A DNA stretch of 64,000 bases from the NCBI GenBank assembly GCA_023846275.1, contig CM043865.1, forward strand, positions 30,361,912 to 30,425,911, read 5' to 3'. Positions 14,001 through 25,691 of the stretch are shown one piece after another (the stretch's first letter is position 1; the number at the start of each line of letters is the position of its first letter). The notes beneath the pieces were generated by a model that did no database searches, was not told the DNA's origin, and saw nothing but the letters and a program-made list of their open reading frames with translations. This DNA is from Vanilla planifolia. Taxonomy: Eukaryota; Streptophyta; Magnoliopsida; Asparagales; Orchidaceae. The position numbers and the translations under genes were made by a program.

Positions 14001-14250
14001 AATAATTGCATTTAGATGCATCTAATTAATATCTCGTTTTTTGACACGTTACATCAGATCCATAAATGCATATGCTGTACCAACGTTAGCAAATTAATTA
14101 AGCAGGATATCAATTTTTTCATGTACATATGTGAATTTTCCAGTTTTTATATGGAACTTTAATTTATTATTAGTCGAAGTTAAAAAAATAAAAATAAAAA
14201 TGCACACACAGTGACATGTCAATGGTCCGTGTTGACTAGCGAGAAGACTC
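8021..14250. other. Intergenic DNA between the xylosyltransferase and the coiled-coil gene
   Basis: The first 100-200 bases are presumably the 3' UTR of the xylosyltransferase gene. The rest is AT-rich with short random open frames and homopolymer runs (for example T-runs near 12353-12368 and 13621-13633). A possible degraded transposon stretch at about 9.12-9.80 kb is listed separately. No gene was recognised. Confidence 0.55.
9121..9800. repeat. Possible degraded retroelement stretch
   Basis: It opens with AGGAGGGGGGATGAATTGGC followed by T/A-rich sequence and later CCAAGCTTG-type words. From memory this arrangement is common in dispersed plant repeats. The word ATGCCAAGC recurs near 9428 and 9694, and a diverged copy (ATGCCAAGA) lies near 9731. 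There is no intact reading frame with a known domain. The call rests on resemblance only. Confidence 0.2.
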
Positions 14251-14419
14251 GGACTTGGACTTTGAAAGTCAACATAGTCATACTTCCATTAGAGATTTCT
14301 CCTTAAAAAACCACCGAGGGTTTAATAGTCATTCCGCTCCATCGCTGAACCGCTGGGTCTGTGCCCAACTCGGTGGGAGGAAGGAGGCGTATCCACAACG
14401 CCACCAGTACGAGTCTATT

Positions 14420-14498
14420 CTATTATATGAAGCAGCAACTCGACTGCTTTTTCGACCACCTATGAGGGTCGGTCGATCAAGCGAGGACATCGACGAAG
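14420..14498 (+). promoter_or_regulatory. Probable 5' leader exon and promoter end of the coiled-coil gene
   Basis: A good donor, GACGAAG|GTAATC, ends at 14498, and a good acceptor, TACTGCAG, ends at 15158, just before the coding exon with the ATG at 15174. This suggests a non-coding first exon spliced over a 660-nt intron. A TATA-like TATTATATGA lies at about 14420-14430. The transcript start was not established. Confidence 0.35.
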
Positions 14499-15173
14499 GT
14501 AATCTTCCATGGCCTTTGATCACCGGGGAAGTGAATTCGAAGCGATGATTTAATTTAAGTTTAGCAGCTAGTTGTGTAGGCTTTTGACGTCATTGGCCTG
14601 TTTGCAACATTCTTTGATTTTTTGATTGCTGTATCTTCTATGAAGTATGATTTGAGGTATTTTTTTTTGTTTGTTCGAACTAGGTGCCTGATTGTGGATT
14701 GTGTTGGTTTGAGGTTTTGGTCGCCGTTCCTACTCCCGAAATCTGCTGATTACAAGAGAAGAATTATCGAAGGCTTTTTAAATGTACATTTTGCAAACTC
14801 CCTTAGCCACATCAATGTAAGGGTTTCTTCCTAAAATTTTCTCAATGGTGTTCGATCCTTTTATCAAATAAGTTATAAGACACTCCAACACTTGTGTTAC
14901 CAAAATTTGGTTGACCTTATATTTCAGTTTCTGATTGAATTCACCAGTTACTGTACTCTATGGTAAACTGGTGAAGTACTCTCATTTTATTGGACGGATT
15001 CACCTGAATTTTTCTCGTGTTGTTAGTAATTGTGTTGTTAATGGAAGAACACGAAAAGTAGTGGAAAAATTGATCAGCTGCTGGTTAAGTATAAACTAGG
15101 AGTGCTCCTATTTGTGGTCATGAAAAAGTTTTGAACATTAGAAAATTTTGTACTGCAGAAAGGAAGAGAAATC

Positions 15174-18100
15174 ATGGATGAGAAAACAGCTATGACTGTT
15201 GAATTTCTTCGAGCCAGATTGCTTTCAGAAAGAAATGTTTCTAGGACTGCGAGACAAAGAGCTGACGTTTTTGCTCAAAGGGTAAATCTTGTGTTTACCT
15301 TTTCTTTCGGGAATTATTTCTTTTGTCAATAATTTATTTTATGCTGGCGTTTAGGTTATGGAGCTGGAAGAGCAGCTTAGGATTGTGAATAGCCAGAGAA
15401 AAAAAGCTGAAAAGGCAGCAGAAGATGTTCTTGCCATTCTTGAAACTCGTGGAATCACTTATGTTTCTGAGTTGACTGATTCAAGCGCTGAACAAGAAGA
15501 CAGTTGCCGTAGTTTGAGTGAGGATGCCAAAGAAAATGATTATCTAACATTTTCTGGTTTGGGAAAAAGTGAGGTTGATAATGCCTTGCCTCGATCAGAT
15601 ATTGATGGTCATCTTTCTGAGCACAAGAGCTTAACTTGGAAATTTGGGGGTAGTAGACTAGATTCTCAAGAAAAGCAAAAAGCAAAGCAAAACAAACATA
15701 GAAATAGGGGTGACTTTTTTGTTGAAGTGAAGCCGTTCCAGCATCGTCTTGGAAAGTCATGTCGCAAGATAAAAAGGCTTGATGCAGGGTATGCTTATAG
15801 ATTTTTTTTTTCCACTAGTAATTTGTTTTGATTAGTTCTTGCATGTTTTATATTATTTTCTTGGGGTTTCTTTATGTTTTTCTGCAGAAGTCTTTGTGAT
15901 TCTCTATGAAATGTTGGTTTGCTGAACCAAGGTATTCATGATTGTGTTTGTGTTTTGCATTAGGGAGGATTGGAGAGATATAAATTAGCATGATAAGAAA
16001 ATCAAGAAATTTTAGAAATTCAAATAATGTTTTGCTTTTGAAGTATATGTATAAAAATTTGGAAACTAATGAAAGAAAAATGCACATATTTATTTTTCTT
16101 AAACTAAAGTGAAGGAAGACTAAGTACTTTATTTAAGGGAAAAGTTTCAAAGGCGATGATCATAAGTTAATGCTTGATGGAAAAAATACTAATCTAATGA
16201 GATGAGATGTTTACATAATCTTCTCAATGAAGATTGTGCCAACCTAATGGATTTTTGGGAGCATACTATTATAAAAGTATTTTTCTTTTTATTGATTAGT
16301 CGATATGTGAGAGGTGAAGGAAATGTTGAAGTAAACGAGATACATAAGGGTTTATACTACAAATAATTTGTTTATTTATATATTCTGCCCATTTTTTGAA
16401 TTATTCTCCTAACTAACAATTTTATTAATAGACTGCCCTTTTATTATATTTTAAGAGAATTTGAATACATTTGAGTTAAAAACTTGGTTTTTATATTTAG
16501 AAAACTTAAACATTTGAAAATAATCTATCTTTTATATGTAAATAGCCAAAAGCTTAGCCATTTGCAAATATTCTATCTTTTGATGTAAGTAGCCATGTTT
16601 TTAACTCAATTATAGTCAAATACTATTGAAATAGCTTAATAATTTGGTATAGCTCTAAAATTAATAGTTTTAGGTGTTGGATGGGTAATTTTAAAGAATA
16701 AAGTAGCTTATATGTTAATAGACAAATTTTGTCATATATCAGTAAAAATTCCAATGTATAAAAGTTATATTCCTAGTTGCTGTTTTTATAGATGTGTGAA
16801 AGCATGTTAGAGAAGAAAAGTTTCTTGTCTAATCAAATTGTTAATATAATTTTGAATATTAATGATGAATTATGAGTAGAGAAAAATTCTTTGATATATT
16901 TATTAATAAGAACATAGATATCCAAAATTATTCCAACTGCAATAGAATTTAATTGCCAGCCATATTTTGAACTATGAGTATGATTAAGTACGTATTACAT
17001 AATGAGGTTGGTATATCTCAAAATTAATTTTTTAATAAATTAAAATTTTCATCTGTTTTTTATTTATTTAAAAATGTGTATGCTATAGTCTTTAAAGAAG
17101 TACTTCAAAAATTTTTAGAAAAAAGAATTGACATTATATGTATTGAAGGTATTAAAAATATATAAAATTAATGAATAACTTGTGTTTGTACTAGGGAAGA
17201 TTAGAAAAGTTTCTATTGTTGTTGAATTTCTTCAAGGCTTCTCTTTGAGTCTTTTTTCCCCATTTGTTGCATATGTTCCTATTGGTCAAATTCTAAATAA
17301 AATATTGTTTTGTTTAAAATGATATTATATTTGTTGATAAAATTATAGAGTTATGTAAAATGAATATAGAGTCTAAGAGGCTTAATTTTAAAAGATAAAC
17401 AAATAAAACATGTGAAATATAAATTTAATTAGGAAATACTAATATTATAAAAATTATAGCTTGTTGCTGTAAAATATAGAAAAAGAAAAGAATTTTTTTC
17501 ATGATTTTGTGTTCCAAAATGATGAAATTGATGAGAATGTTAATAATAGGATTTAATGGGTTAGATAACATGATAAGATGTTTTTAGAGTATTGTGATCA
17601 AATTATTTCATTTAAAGCTAAAGATAATTTCTATAAAGTTATAGCAAGATTGAAAATATTATATGATTTTGAATATTAGTTTATGAAGTAAAATATGCAA
17701 TAGAATGAGCTTTGCAAAGACAAGGATGTTGAGCTGTATGAATGATTATTGATGGGACACTAGGTTAGTTGCTAAGGTTTTTGTTAGAGCTAGTCTAGTT
17801 CAAGCAAAGAAACATATTGTTTCGACTTCCATATGGCCGGAGTAAGACTTTGTTTTTCAGCAAACCTTTTGCATTAGAAACTATTTGTTAGTTTCATTAA
17901 TATTAATTAGATAATGGATTTTTTATGTCGCAAGACCGTAACAAAACATTGAAAAATTCTACCATATGGTATGGATCCCAAATATACATAATGGTTTGGT
18001 TTTTTTGAATACCATAAGGTATGGCTACAAAATGTACCTTATGGATGAGCTCTTTGTTTGGAGTTTGTAATCCAGGGTTTTCAAAGGCTCCTAAGCATGA

Positions 18101-21100
18101 GATGCAAAATGTTGCTTGGTAAATTTTTATTTTTGATGCAATTGAAGATGAAATTTGATGTGTAATGGATTCAATGGTTCAAATTTGATCAAAGATGCCT
18201 ACCTTACAGCTGATCTACTATATGGTATGTTCATATAAATAATAGCTTCTAGGTTGGGTTTAAATTTTTTGAATAACGAGTTTTTACTTCTCCAATATTG
18301 TTTTCTTTAGTTTGTGTTGAGTGCACGTGAGATTTAAATTGGTCTCATGTGAAAAGTTGGTTTATTTGAATACCATAAGGTATGGCTACAAATTGTACCT
18401 TATGCATGAGCTCTTTGTTTGGAGTTTGTAAACCAAGATTTTCAAAGGTTCTTAAACATGAGATGCAAATTGTTGCTCAGTAATTTTTTTTTTATGCAAT
18501 TGAAGATGAAAAATGATGTGTAATGGATTCAATGGTTCAAATTTGATCAAATATGCCTCCATTATTTCAAGGATGCCTATCTTACATCTGGTCTACTATA
18601 TGGTATGTTCATAAATAATAGCTTCTAGGTTGGGTCTAAATTTTTTGAATAGCGAGTTTTTGCTTCTTCAATTTAATTTTCTTTAGTATGTGTTGAGTGC
18701 ACTTGAGATTTAGATTGGTTTCATATGAAATGTTGAGTATAACTTTAAAGCCTTAACATACAATTAAGAGTCTATAATATATAAGTTCAAGTTTTTAAGT
18801 TTTGAGTTCTCATTTAAGTATATGATAAATCCAATTTTAATTTCTTGATTAATCCCCTTCTCTTTAACTAGTGGTATTTCAGCCAATTTTGGTTGGGATA
18901 AATGATTTATGTGAGTTGTTGGTTTTTAGTAGCATTGGGTTTCTAATAATGCCTCTATGTTATCATGTGGTTCTTTGTATGTATCATGCTTAATTATTTG
19001 ATAAGGTTGCATTGTGTCACTTTGGCTTTATATTTGAATGATAAATCCAATTGATTGATGTTCAAAATAATATTCATCTTGGTTGTGTGCGAGGTTTCAA
19101 ATTTAAGTTAGAGTGGTTTACAATAAATGATCTCACACAGTTTACAAATCATTGAGTAGAAATGAGATTTAGATTGGATTTACATTGAAAATTGAGCCTA
19201 ATTTTAGGGTTTTAATATATAATATTTAAGCTTTTGAGTTGATCGATCTTCATTTATATTGGGCCCAACATTGGCCCTTCAGTTTTCTCTATTTTCTTGA
19301 CAATTTATGTCTAAATTTTTAATCTTGGCTCGGCCAACCATCATTTTGGAACTTTATGAAATATTACGATTACTTTCAATCCTTGAATTATTTCCCTTCT
19401 ATGCTAACCATTTTCTTGGTGGATTCACTATTTTATGTGTTTGATCATTTGATCATATGAATTGCAATCAATTTAGTCTTTACATCTTTTTTTGGAGGTA
19501 TTTTGACATGTCTATAGCAAATCCAATCAAAATAATGAAAATATATTTGATTTGTGTTGAATATATTTGAAAGTATATGATTAGGAATAATTACTTAAAA
19601 AAAAAACTATTATCATAAAAACTTCAAATATTACTAGAAGGATTTCTTGTGCTTAGATCATTACGAAAATAGTTGGAGACAAAGTAGTGGCATTAAATAA
19701 TCTCTTAAAATACCACAATTAGTTGGATTAAGTATTGTTGTCGGTTTTGGATACTATTAATAGGCTTAATAATTTCCTTCCATGAATGACCAAAGAAAAA
19801 AAATATCCTAGTGTAAGTTTAAGAGTATGACTTCTTAATATCTGTTGATTTAAAATTTAATAAGATACATATTTAATTTTAAGTTGAAGTATTAATATCA
19901 TCATGATGACAATTGGTTTTCATATAAATGGAAAGTGAAAGATCTCAGTATGTTATCTATTCTGATGTGTTTAGAAATTGATGTTGTGCCTTTTATAGAT
20001 TCAAACAAGACAAATAAAGTAAGAGGATTGTGCCTAGTTTAGTGTGTGATTGAGAAGGTCCACTCTTATTTAAGTGGTAAGCAATGAGTTTGTGGTGCAT
20101 CTGATAATGTTGTTTTGAAAGTTAGCCTATAATGTGCATACATGGAAAATTAGTGCTTATGAGGTGAGTTGTTATGCTGATTGGTGATTTCACACAAGTA
20201 GATAGGATAAGAAACAAATGTGTCTTTAGAAATTTGAGTAGCTCAACTTTTAATTGAGCTCAAAGACTTTCTACATAGTTGGTATAAATGGAAATCCTTG
20301 ATCACTAAATGCTTTAGCAAGGAGAAGTGAATTGTTTAGATGTATTCTTGTGAATAGGAAAAGAAGACCAAAATGACTTGGCAGGGGAATACTTGGATGG
20401 AGCTATCATGTTTTTGGAGCTTGGTGGGGAATTGTTATTGAACAAGTTACAATGCCTTCATTGCCTAGCAAGACCAAGTCTATTTGTTATTGTAGGTCTG
20501 TTTTTGGTAATTTTAGTTATTTGTACAAACAAATGGTTCTCAGCTGTATTTTGCAATTCCAGTTGTTTTCTAACTGAGTAAATGCATTTTTGACCTTGCA
20601 ATCCCTCTGTCGAGGAATAATGCTTTAATAGAAGTAGATGCTGTCATTTGTCACAAGAATGGTATTAGTCAATTTGTTTAAGGATGCATAATATTAATTT
20701 CCAAAGCATCTACTATCCTTCAACAGACATCATTGCCAATGTTGCTAACTTCTGATTACTTCTACTTTCTTCCCGGTCTACCAGGCTCCACCTGATCACG
20801 GGCTGTCATTCTTCTCCTTGATAACTACTGCTGTATTGTTAGCTGCCACTTTATCACATGACAGCATGATATTACTTTTTGTAGTTTCTATTTCCAAATG
20901 TTCTGTCGACAGGTTTACATTATGTACTAAACTGTGTTCTTTTAGCTTATTTTAGCAGATTGCATTATTGTTGCGAATCTTTCAACAACAAAAATGTTAA
21001 CATGGCTGCAGTGCATTGAGTTATAACTTCTTTATGAATAGTCTTCAGCTTTTTCTCCACTATTCTTAAGCCATTCTCTTTTATCCAGAAAATTGCCAAA

Positions 21101-24100
21101 ACAAAGCCTTAATAGGAAAACTTGTTCTTAACCAACTGTTGATGAAGCGACTTGGTTGTAACATAAAATTAGAGTGAGACATTGCTAATGATAATGCTGC
21201 TGTACAAAATTATATTTTATCCACTGTGGATAGGAGAGATTGATTAAGAAGTTTAACATATTAACTTGTTATATTCCAGTTCATCATTAGAGAATGAATT
21301 GCAGAAAGGTGTTCTTGATTCTCATGGAAATGGAATGGTTCCAATGCCTAAAAATTTTCATGGAAAGCCTGGCTACCCTACGGAAAATTCTGAAAGTAAT
21401 TTGCCACAATTTCCTATTGATTCTTCAGTATCGATAGGTCTTGATGATCAAAATGGAGAAGACAACAATGTTAAGAATGGGAAAGATGATGGTATGGAGA
21501 GAGCACTCGAGCAGCAGGCTCAGCTCATTGGTCAGTTTCAAGCTATGGAAAATGCTCAGAGAGAATGGGAAGAGAAGTTTAATGAGTCTAAGATCTCGAT
21601 GCAGGTAAGATTCCTGTTTGGATGATTTAGTAATTTATATCATTCAAGCTTTTTGGTGCTGTCAAGTTACAGTTTTATGATTACTTTATTCATCGGGAAA
21701 CTGCATGATGCATCAGCTTATCCCTTGATCCAAGACTCATTTTAAGGCATGCTTGTTTGAGGATAATTGGCATCATTGTCATAACTGGCGCTCCAATCCG
21801 ATTTGTTTGGAGTTGGACTACAAAGTTTAGTTTTCCATTCATATCAATTGAGTTCAATTTGAGGTGTTAATTTATTAAGTAATCATGTAACCTGTTTATG
21901 TAATCATTCTAACTATTCTTGTTGGCTCAACTAGCTATTCTTCATCATTTGCAGTTAAGAGTTCATAGTTAACCTTTATATCATTAGTTTGTGAATGTTT
22001 TAATAAGTTGTCTTATGGTTGCTTTTTCCAATTGTACAAATAAACAACAAACAAAAGTAATTAGGTCAACTAAAACCTTAAAATGAATCTACCATTGAAT
22101 CATGCAAAAGTTTGTAGGCATCACTCAAGTTATGATTCATAAGTGATTTGTGAGATTTAAAGATAATGTTTATTCAGTTTTTCAATAGAAATTTACAAGC
22201 CTTAAACAACATAATCTAGTAATGGATGGATGAAATAATTAATTTGGCTTCATTTTATTCTCTTTCCCACGCGTTCCCCTTCTCTATTTGGTGTGATGTT
22301 TGCCCAGAAAATTTCATCCGTACAATCATTTTAAACCTTAAAAGTTGGGATTATTATATTGTTTGCTATGGAATCATAGGTAGAGATTAGTCATATGATT
22401 TGGTGTTTCAACATGCTCTATGCATTTCTAGCATTTACTGTTGAGCAAAGTTCTTAAGAATACAAAGACAGCTAACTAATCAGATATACCTTCATGGTGC
22501 TCGATATTCTTCTCACATAACTCAAAAATTTAGGTTCATTACATTTCGAGTGAGAGCAAAACAAGAAAAACAGTTTGCTTTGAATAAGGATATTTTTTTT
22601 ATGATTATAGGGTATTCGAATCATGTAGGATACTTTTATAATGTGTCATATGTAGTTAAATGTTACTTGATTTGGTTTTCTTTATTGCATTGCAATTCTT
22701 ATGTAGCATGTATAGAATTGTTTCACCATACATAAATTTTTCACTATTTTGGCTATGATCTCATAGGACAATCAAAATGGTATCCCGGTAGATAACTCCT
22801 CCATTCATGTGAGTAGGATTCATCAACATGAAGATGAAAAATCATTTGTTAAAGATGTTGGCTTCACTGAGGATGAGAAGTCTGGAATATGTGGAAACTG
22901 TGAAACTCTTAGCAAAAGAGAAATTTCAAGTGACAAGTTCCTCTCACCTGACATGATGTCAACATCTCTAAGTCGTTGCATGAATGGTTTCAGTGGTTTG
23001 GCTAATGAAGCTGTCAATCAGCAAAATGGAGCTGCAGCTGTCAATGAGATCGGAACTGTTCATGAATTGTTCACTTTTTCACCACTTGATGGTCCCGAAT
23101 TGACAAGTAAGGGAAAGGTAGGACCAATTTTTGAGAAACCTAATACTGGGTCTCTCAGCAATTTAAAATTGCTTGATGTAAGTGAGCATGGTGTTCAAAT
23201 GATCATCCCACGTGAAAAGCCAAAAATCTGGAAGGAACTTTCTAAACATCTCTCCCAACCGCATAGCTTAGCTGAACAGCGATTTACTAACGTGAATGTC
23301 GACGATTCAAGGAGTACTCAATCGTCCAGTCTCCCATTGCAGGAAAGTAGAAAGGATCTTCATGGATTGGTTTATCAGAAAACAAATGCAATTCGTCGCA
23401 GCAATTCGAAAGTGAATAACCCAGATGGACAGCTTATGCTTCGTAATTTGTCGAAACATTTACCTATGGTTCACGAGAAGGTTTCTGATCCTGAGTTTAC
23501 GGAAGTAAAAGAACTGTCCTTGCTGTCTTCTAAAAGAACCAGCAGAAACTTGGGAAGCGTCTTGCAATCACTTCAACAAGCTAGGAGTTCAATAAAACGG
23601 GAACTGGCTAAGCAACCTTCCTTGGGCCAAGGCACTTTGGTTATAGCTCAGCCCTCAAATTCTCCTGTGAAGCACAACCCATCTTTGAAGGCCTTGGATC
23701 TTCCCATTGGTCCTCCAGGGTTGTTCACGTTGCCCACCGATTCTGTATCCCCAGCACAATACTCTGGAGTTAACTTTCATGGTTCGGGATTAAGGCTGAC
23801 AGCTACTCGTGCTGATATTGACCTCATGACCTCTCTTCCTTCTTCCATCAACAAGGAGTATTTTGATCGATTGCCCAGTGCTTCTTATAGATATCAAGCT
23901 TTGACCGATAGGGATTACGTTGGTGATCCATACACGTCTAATCCAGATATGGATGGGATTTCTAAATTTCATCGTCGCAATACAACCATTGATTCAGGGT
24001 CTCATGTTGGCACAATTAAGGACTATTTTGATAGAAACTCGAGTTCAAGTTTCTCTGCCTCATCTCCCCATGAGTTTCCTCATTGCTACTCCAACTTGTC

Positions 24101-24215
24101 CACAAACAGATTCGCTTTCCAAAATGAACTTACGAAATCATCCTCAGATTGGAGAAGTAGAGTTCCTTATAACGATAGACACTCCTATGGTCAACATTAC
24201 ACCTCTCTGAGTTGA
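15174..24215 (+). CDS. Coiled-coil protein of unknown function, four coding exons
   Basis: Joined exons 15174-15281, 15355-15788, 21280-21604 and 22767-24215 give an open frame of 771 residues. All junctions are GT-AG and keep phase: 0 after exon 1, two bases (GG) completed by T across the second junction, and 0 after exon 3. The N-terminus (about residues 5-65) is a charged heptad-like helix: LRARLLSERNVSRTARQRAD, then MELEEQLR and RKKAEKAAEDVLAILETRG. A second likely coiled coil is at about 255-289 (ALEQQAQLIGQFQAMENAQR). The C-terminal 480 residues are Ser-rich and probably disordered, ending in YTSLS. No enzyme motif, signal peptide or membrane span is visible. I recall plant proteins with this N-terminal block carrying vague names such as myosin-heavy-chain-related or RNase P p38-related; neither name is supported by sequence here. 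The 5,491-bp second coding intron is unusually long. Confidence 0.8.
15789..21279 (+). other. 5.5-kb intron of the coiled-coil gene
   Basis: The donor is GATGCAGG|GTATGC and the acceptor is ATATTCCAG. The content is AT-rich with many short open frames and no recognisable coding domain. It contains a 361-bp tandem duplication at about 17.99-18.73 kb, listed separately. I compared several stretches near 19.9-20.4 kb with retrotransposon RNase H sequence and found no convincing match. Confidence 0.65.
17992..18733 (+). repeat. Tandem duplication, unit 361 bp
   Basis: Two adjacent copies sit head to tail. GAATACCATAAGGTATGGCT starts at 18007 and again at 18368. The similarity continues through GAGCTCTTTGTTTGGAGTTT, the GAAGATGAA and TGTGTAATGGATTCAATGGT blocks, GTCTACTATATGGTATGTTCA-like words and GTGTTGAGTGCAC. 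The copies differ by scattered substitutions and small indels, including about 20 extra bases with ATTATTTCAAGGATGC in the second copy. Each copy carries a short palindromic core around TACCATAAGGTA. Confidence 0.8.
21605..22766 (+). other. 1.16-kb intron of the coiled-coil gene
   Basis: The donor is GATGCAG|GTAAGA and the acceptor is CTCATAG|GACAAT. The exons on either side join in phase 0. The intron is AT-rich and holds nothing recognisable. Confidence 0.7.
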
Positions 24216-25560
24216 ACGTTTGTAAGACTCTCGTTGCTATTTGTTATGCTTTTGCTTTGTCTTAACTTCTGCAGCATTTGTAGAACATCAAAATAGGATT
24301 TTTTTTTTATTGCGTCACACATTGACCTAAATTGTGCTGCTTTGTTTGTTTTTGTTAACTACCTTGTTTTTTTTTTCCCGATTTGGAGCCATGATTATTG
24401 TTAAATAATCATATGAAATCATTAAAAAGAAGAAAATATTCAAGAAAAATGAGCATATTAGATAAGGGAAAAGCGGGATTTGTGGTATTATGTCGCCAAT
24501 GCTGCATTATTTGTATTTTTCATTACAGATCAAAAGCTGTAGAAGCTGGGTTACATTTTAGGCCAAACAATTTTTCTATTCTCCATGAGATTCTTTGGTT
24601 TTCGCGAAATTCAAATGGCTTGTAATCTGTTGTATGATAAAGAGAAAGGTTCTAATTTTTACAAAATAAAAATAATAAAAAAATCGTTAATTTAGGTTAG
24701 AGGGATATAAAAGGCATAACATCTTTTTAAAAACGTTCTCATTTTTGTCAGTTATAAACGAAAAAATAAACGCTGTTCAAGTAGAAATATTAACTAATGT
24801 GTAGACTATTATCATGGAAAATAGTCAAAATATACTTCAGTTCGCGTGTACGAACTGATATTAAACTGTTTTGCACGTGCAACGAGAAAAGTGCATCTTT
24901 CTTTTTCATAAAAAATTCAACGTCACTTTTGGAATTGCTCACTGTAGCTTTATAATTTAAAATGCATATTTTCAAATAAATATTTTTAAGAAAATATAAA
25001 TTAAAAAATATTTGATATTTTTTTAATATTTTCAAAGAAATTCTTTAAGTAAAAAAAGATGATCGTATATGAATTAATTATTATTTGATATTTCCGCCAT
25101 TTAAAAACGACTTTTTCATACAAGTAACAAAGCCTTTATTGTCGCTTCTGGACATGCACGCGTCAGTAATTGTGGTCTGAATTATAAAATTTGTTCACAC
25201 TAGCAGTTGGTAAAAAAATCGTGGAGGCAAAAAAAAAAAATATTGTGAAGAAAATTATCTTTTGCTGATAAAATAAACAATTTAATGAAGCGATTTTTTT
25301 AATTATTAAAAAATAGTGTTTTCAAAAAAGTATATTTTTTTCGAATCCCACACAAGAGGACGTAGTCGGCAGTACAACCGCCCTGCTTCCCCACCGCCTT
25401 GACCACGGGCGCGTCCCATGAGAGACCAAGTGCAAACACCCAGTAGTTTCGTCCTCGAAATGCCACGCGTCATCTTCTAATTGGTTTAGACTTGACGTGT
25501 TGCCCCCCTAGGCCCGCGTCCACAAGCTAGCACGCAGTCGCTTTCGTGAACGACACGATC
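24216..25560. other. Intergenic DNA between the coiled-coil and trihelix genes
   Basis: The first 100-400 bases are the presumed 3' UTR of the coiled-coil gene. An AT-rich stretch follows. From about 25340 composition shifts to GC-rich with CCACGCG/ACGCGTC-like words, marking the start of the trihelix gene's upstream region. No further gene was seen. Confidence 0.6.
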
Positions 25561-25569
25561 CGACTCCAC

Positions 25570-25596
25570 CGCTCTCTCTTTCTCTCTCTCACTCAC
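25570..25596 (+). promoter_or_regulatory. CT-rich tract upstream of the trihelix gene
   Basis: A pyrimidine tract of CTCTCT units (GA repeats on the other strand) lies about 100 bases before the ATG at 25692. Such tracts are common at plant core promoters and 5' UTRs and are known binding sites for BPC/GAGA-binding proteins. Any role here is inferred. Confidence 0.4.
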
Positions 25597-25691
25597 GTCT
25601 TGTCTTAGGTTGCTTGGATCGAATAACTCATGCTCGCCTTATTTGTTCTCTCGGCCGAGCATAGGAACCCTCCGCCTCCACCCCTCATTCA

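Noticed and set aside
15455-15760. 101-codon minus-strand open frame within exon 2 of the coiled-coil gene
   Set aside because: The plus-strand frame is spliced, in phase and has a coiled-coil pattern; the minus frame is its shadow.
19900-20400. Possible retrotransposon RNase H traces (YSDVFRN, NALARRSEL-like words) in the 5.5-kb intron
   Set aside because: Only a few scattered residues match and the order and spacing do not fit. Chance cannot be excluded.
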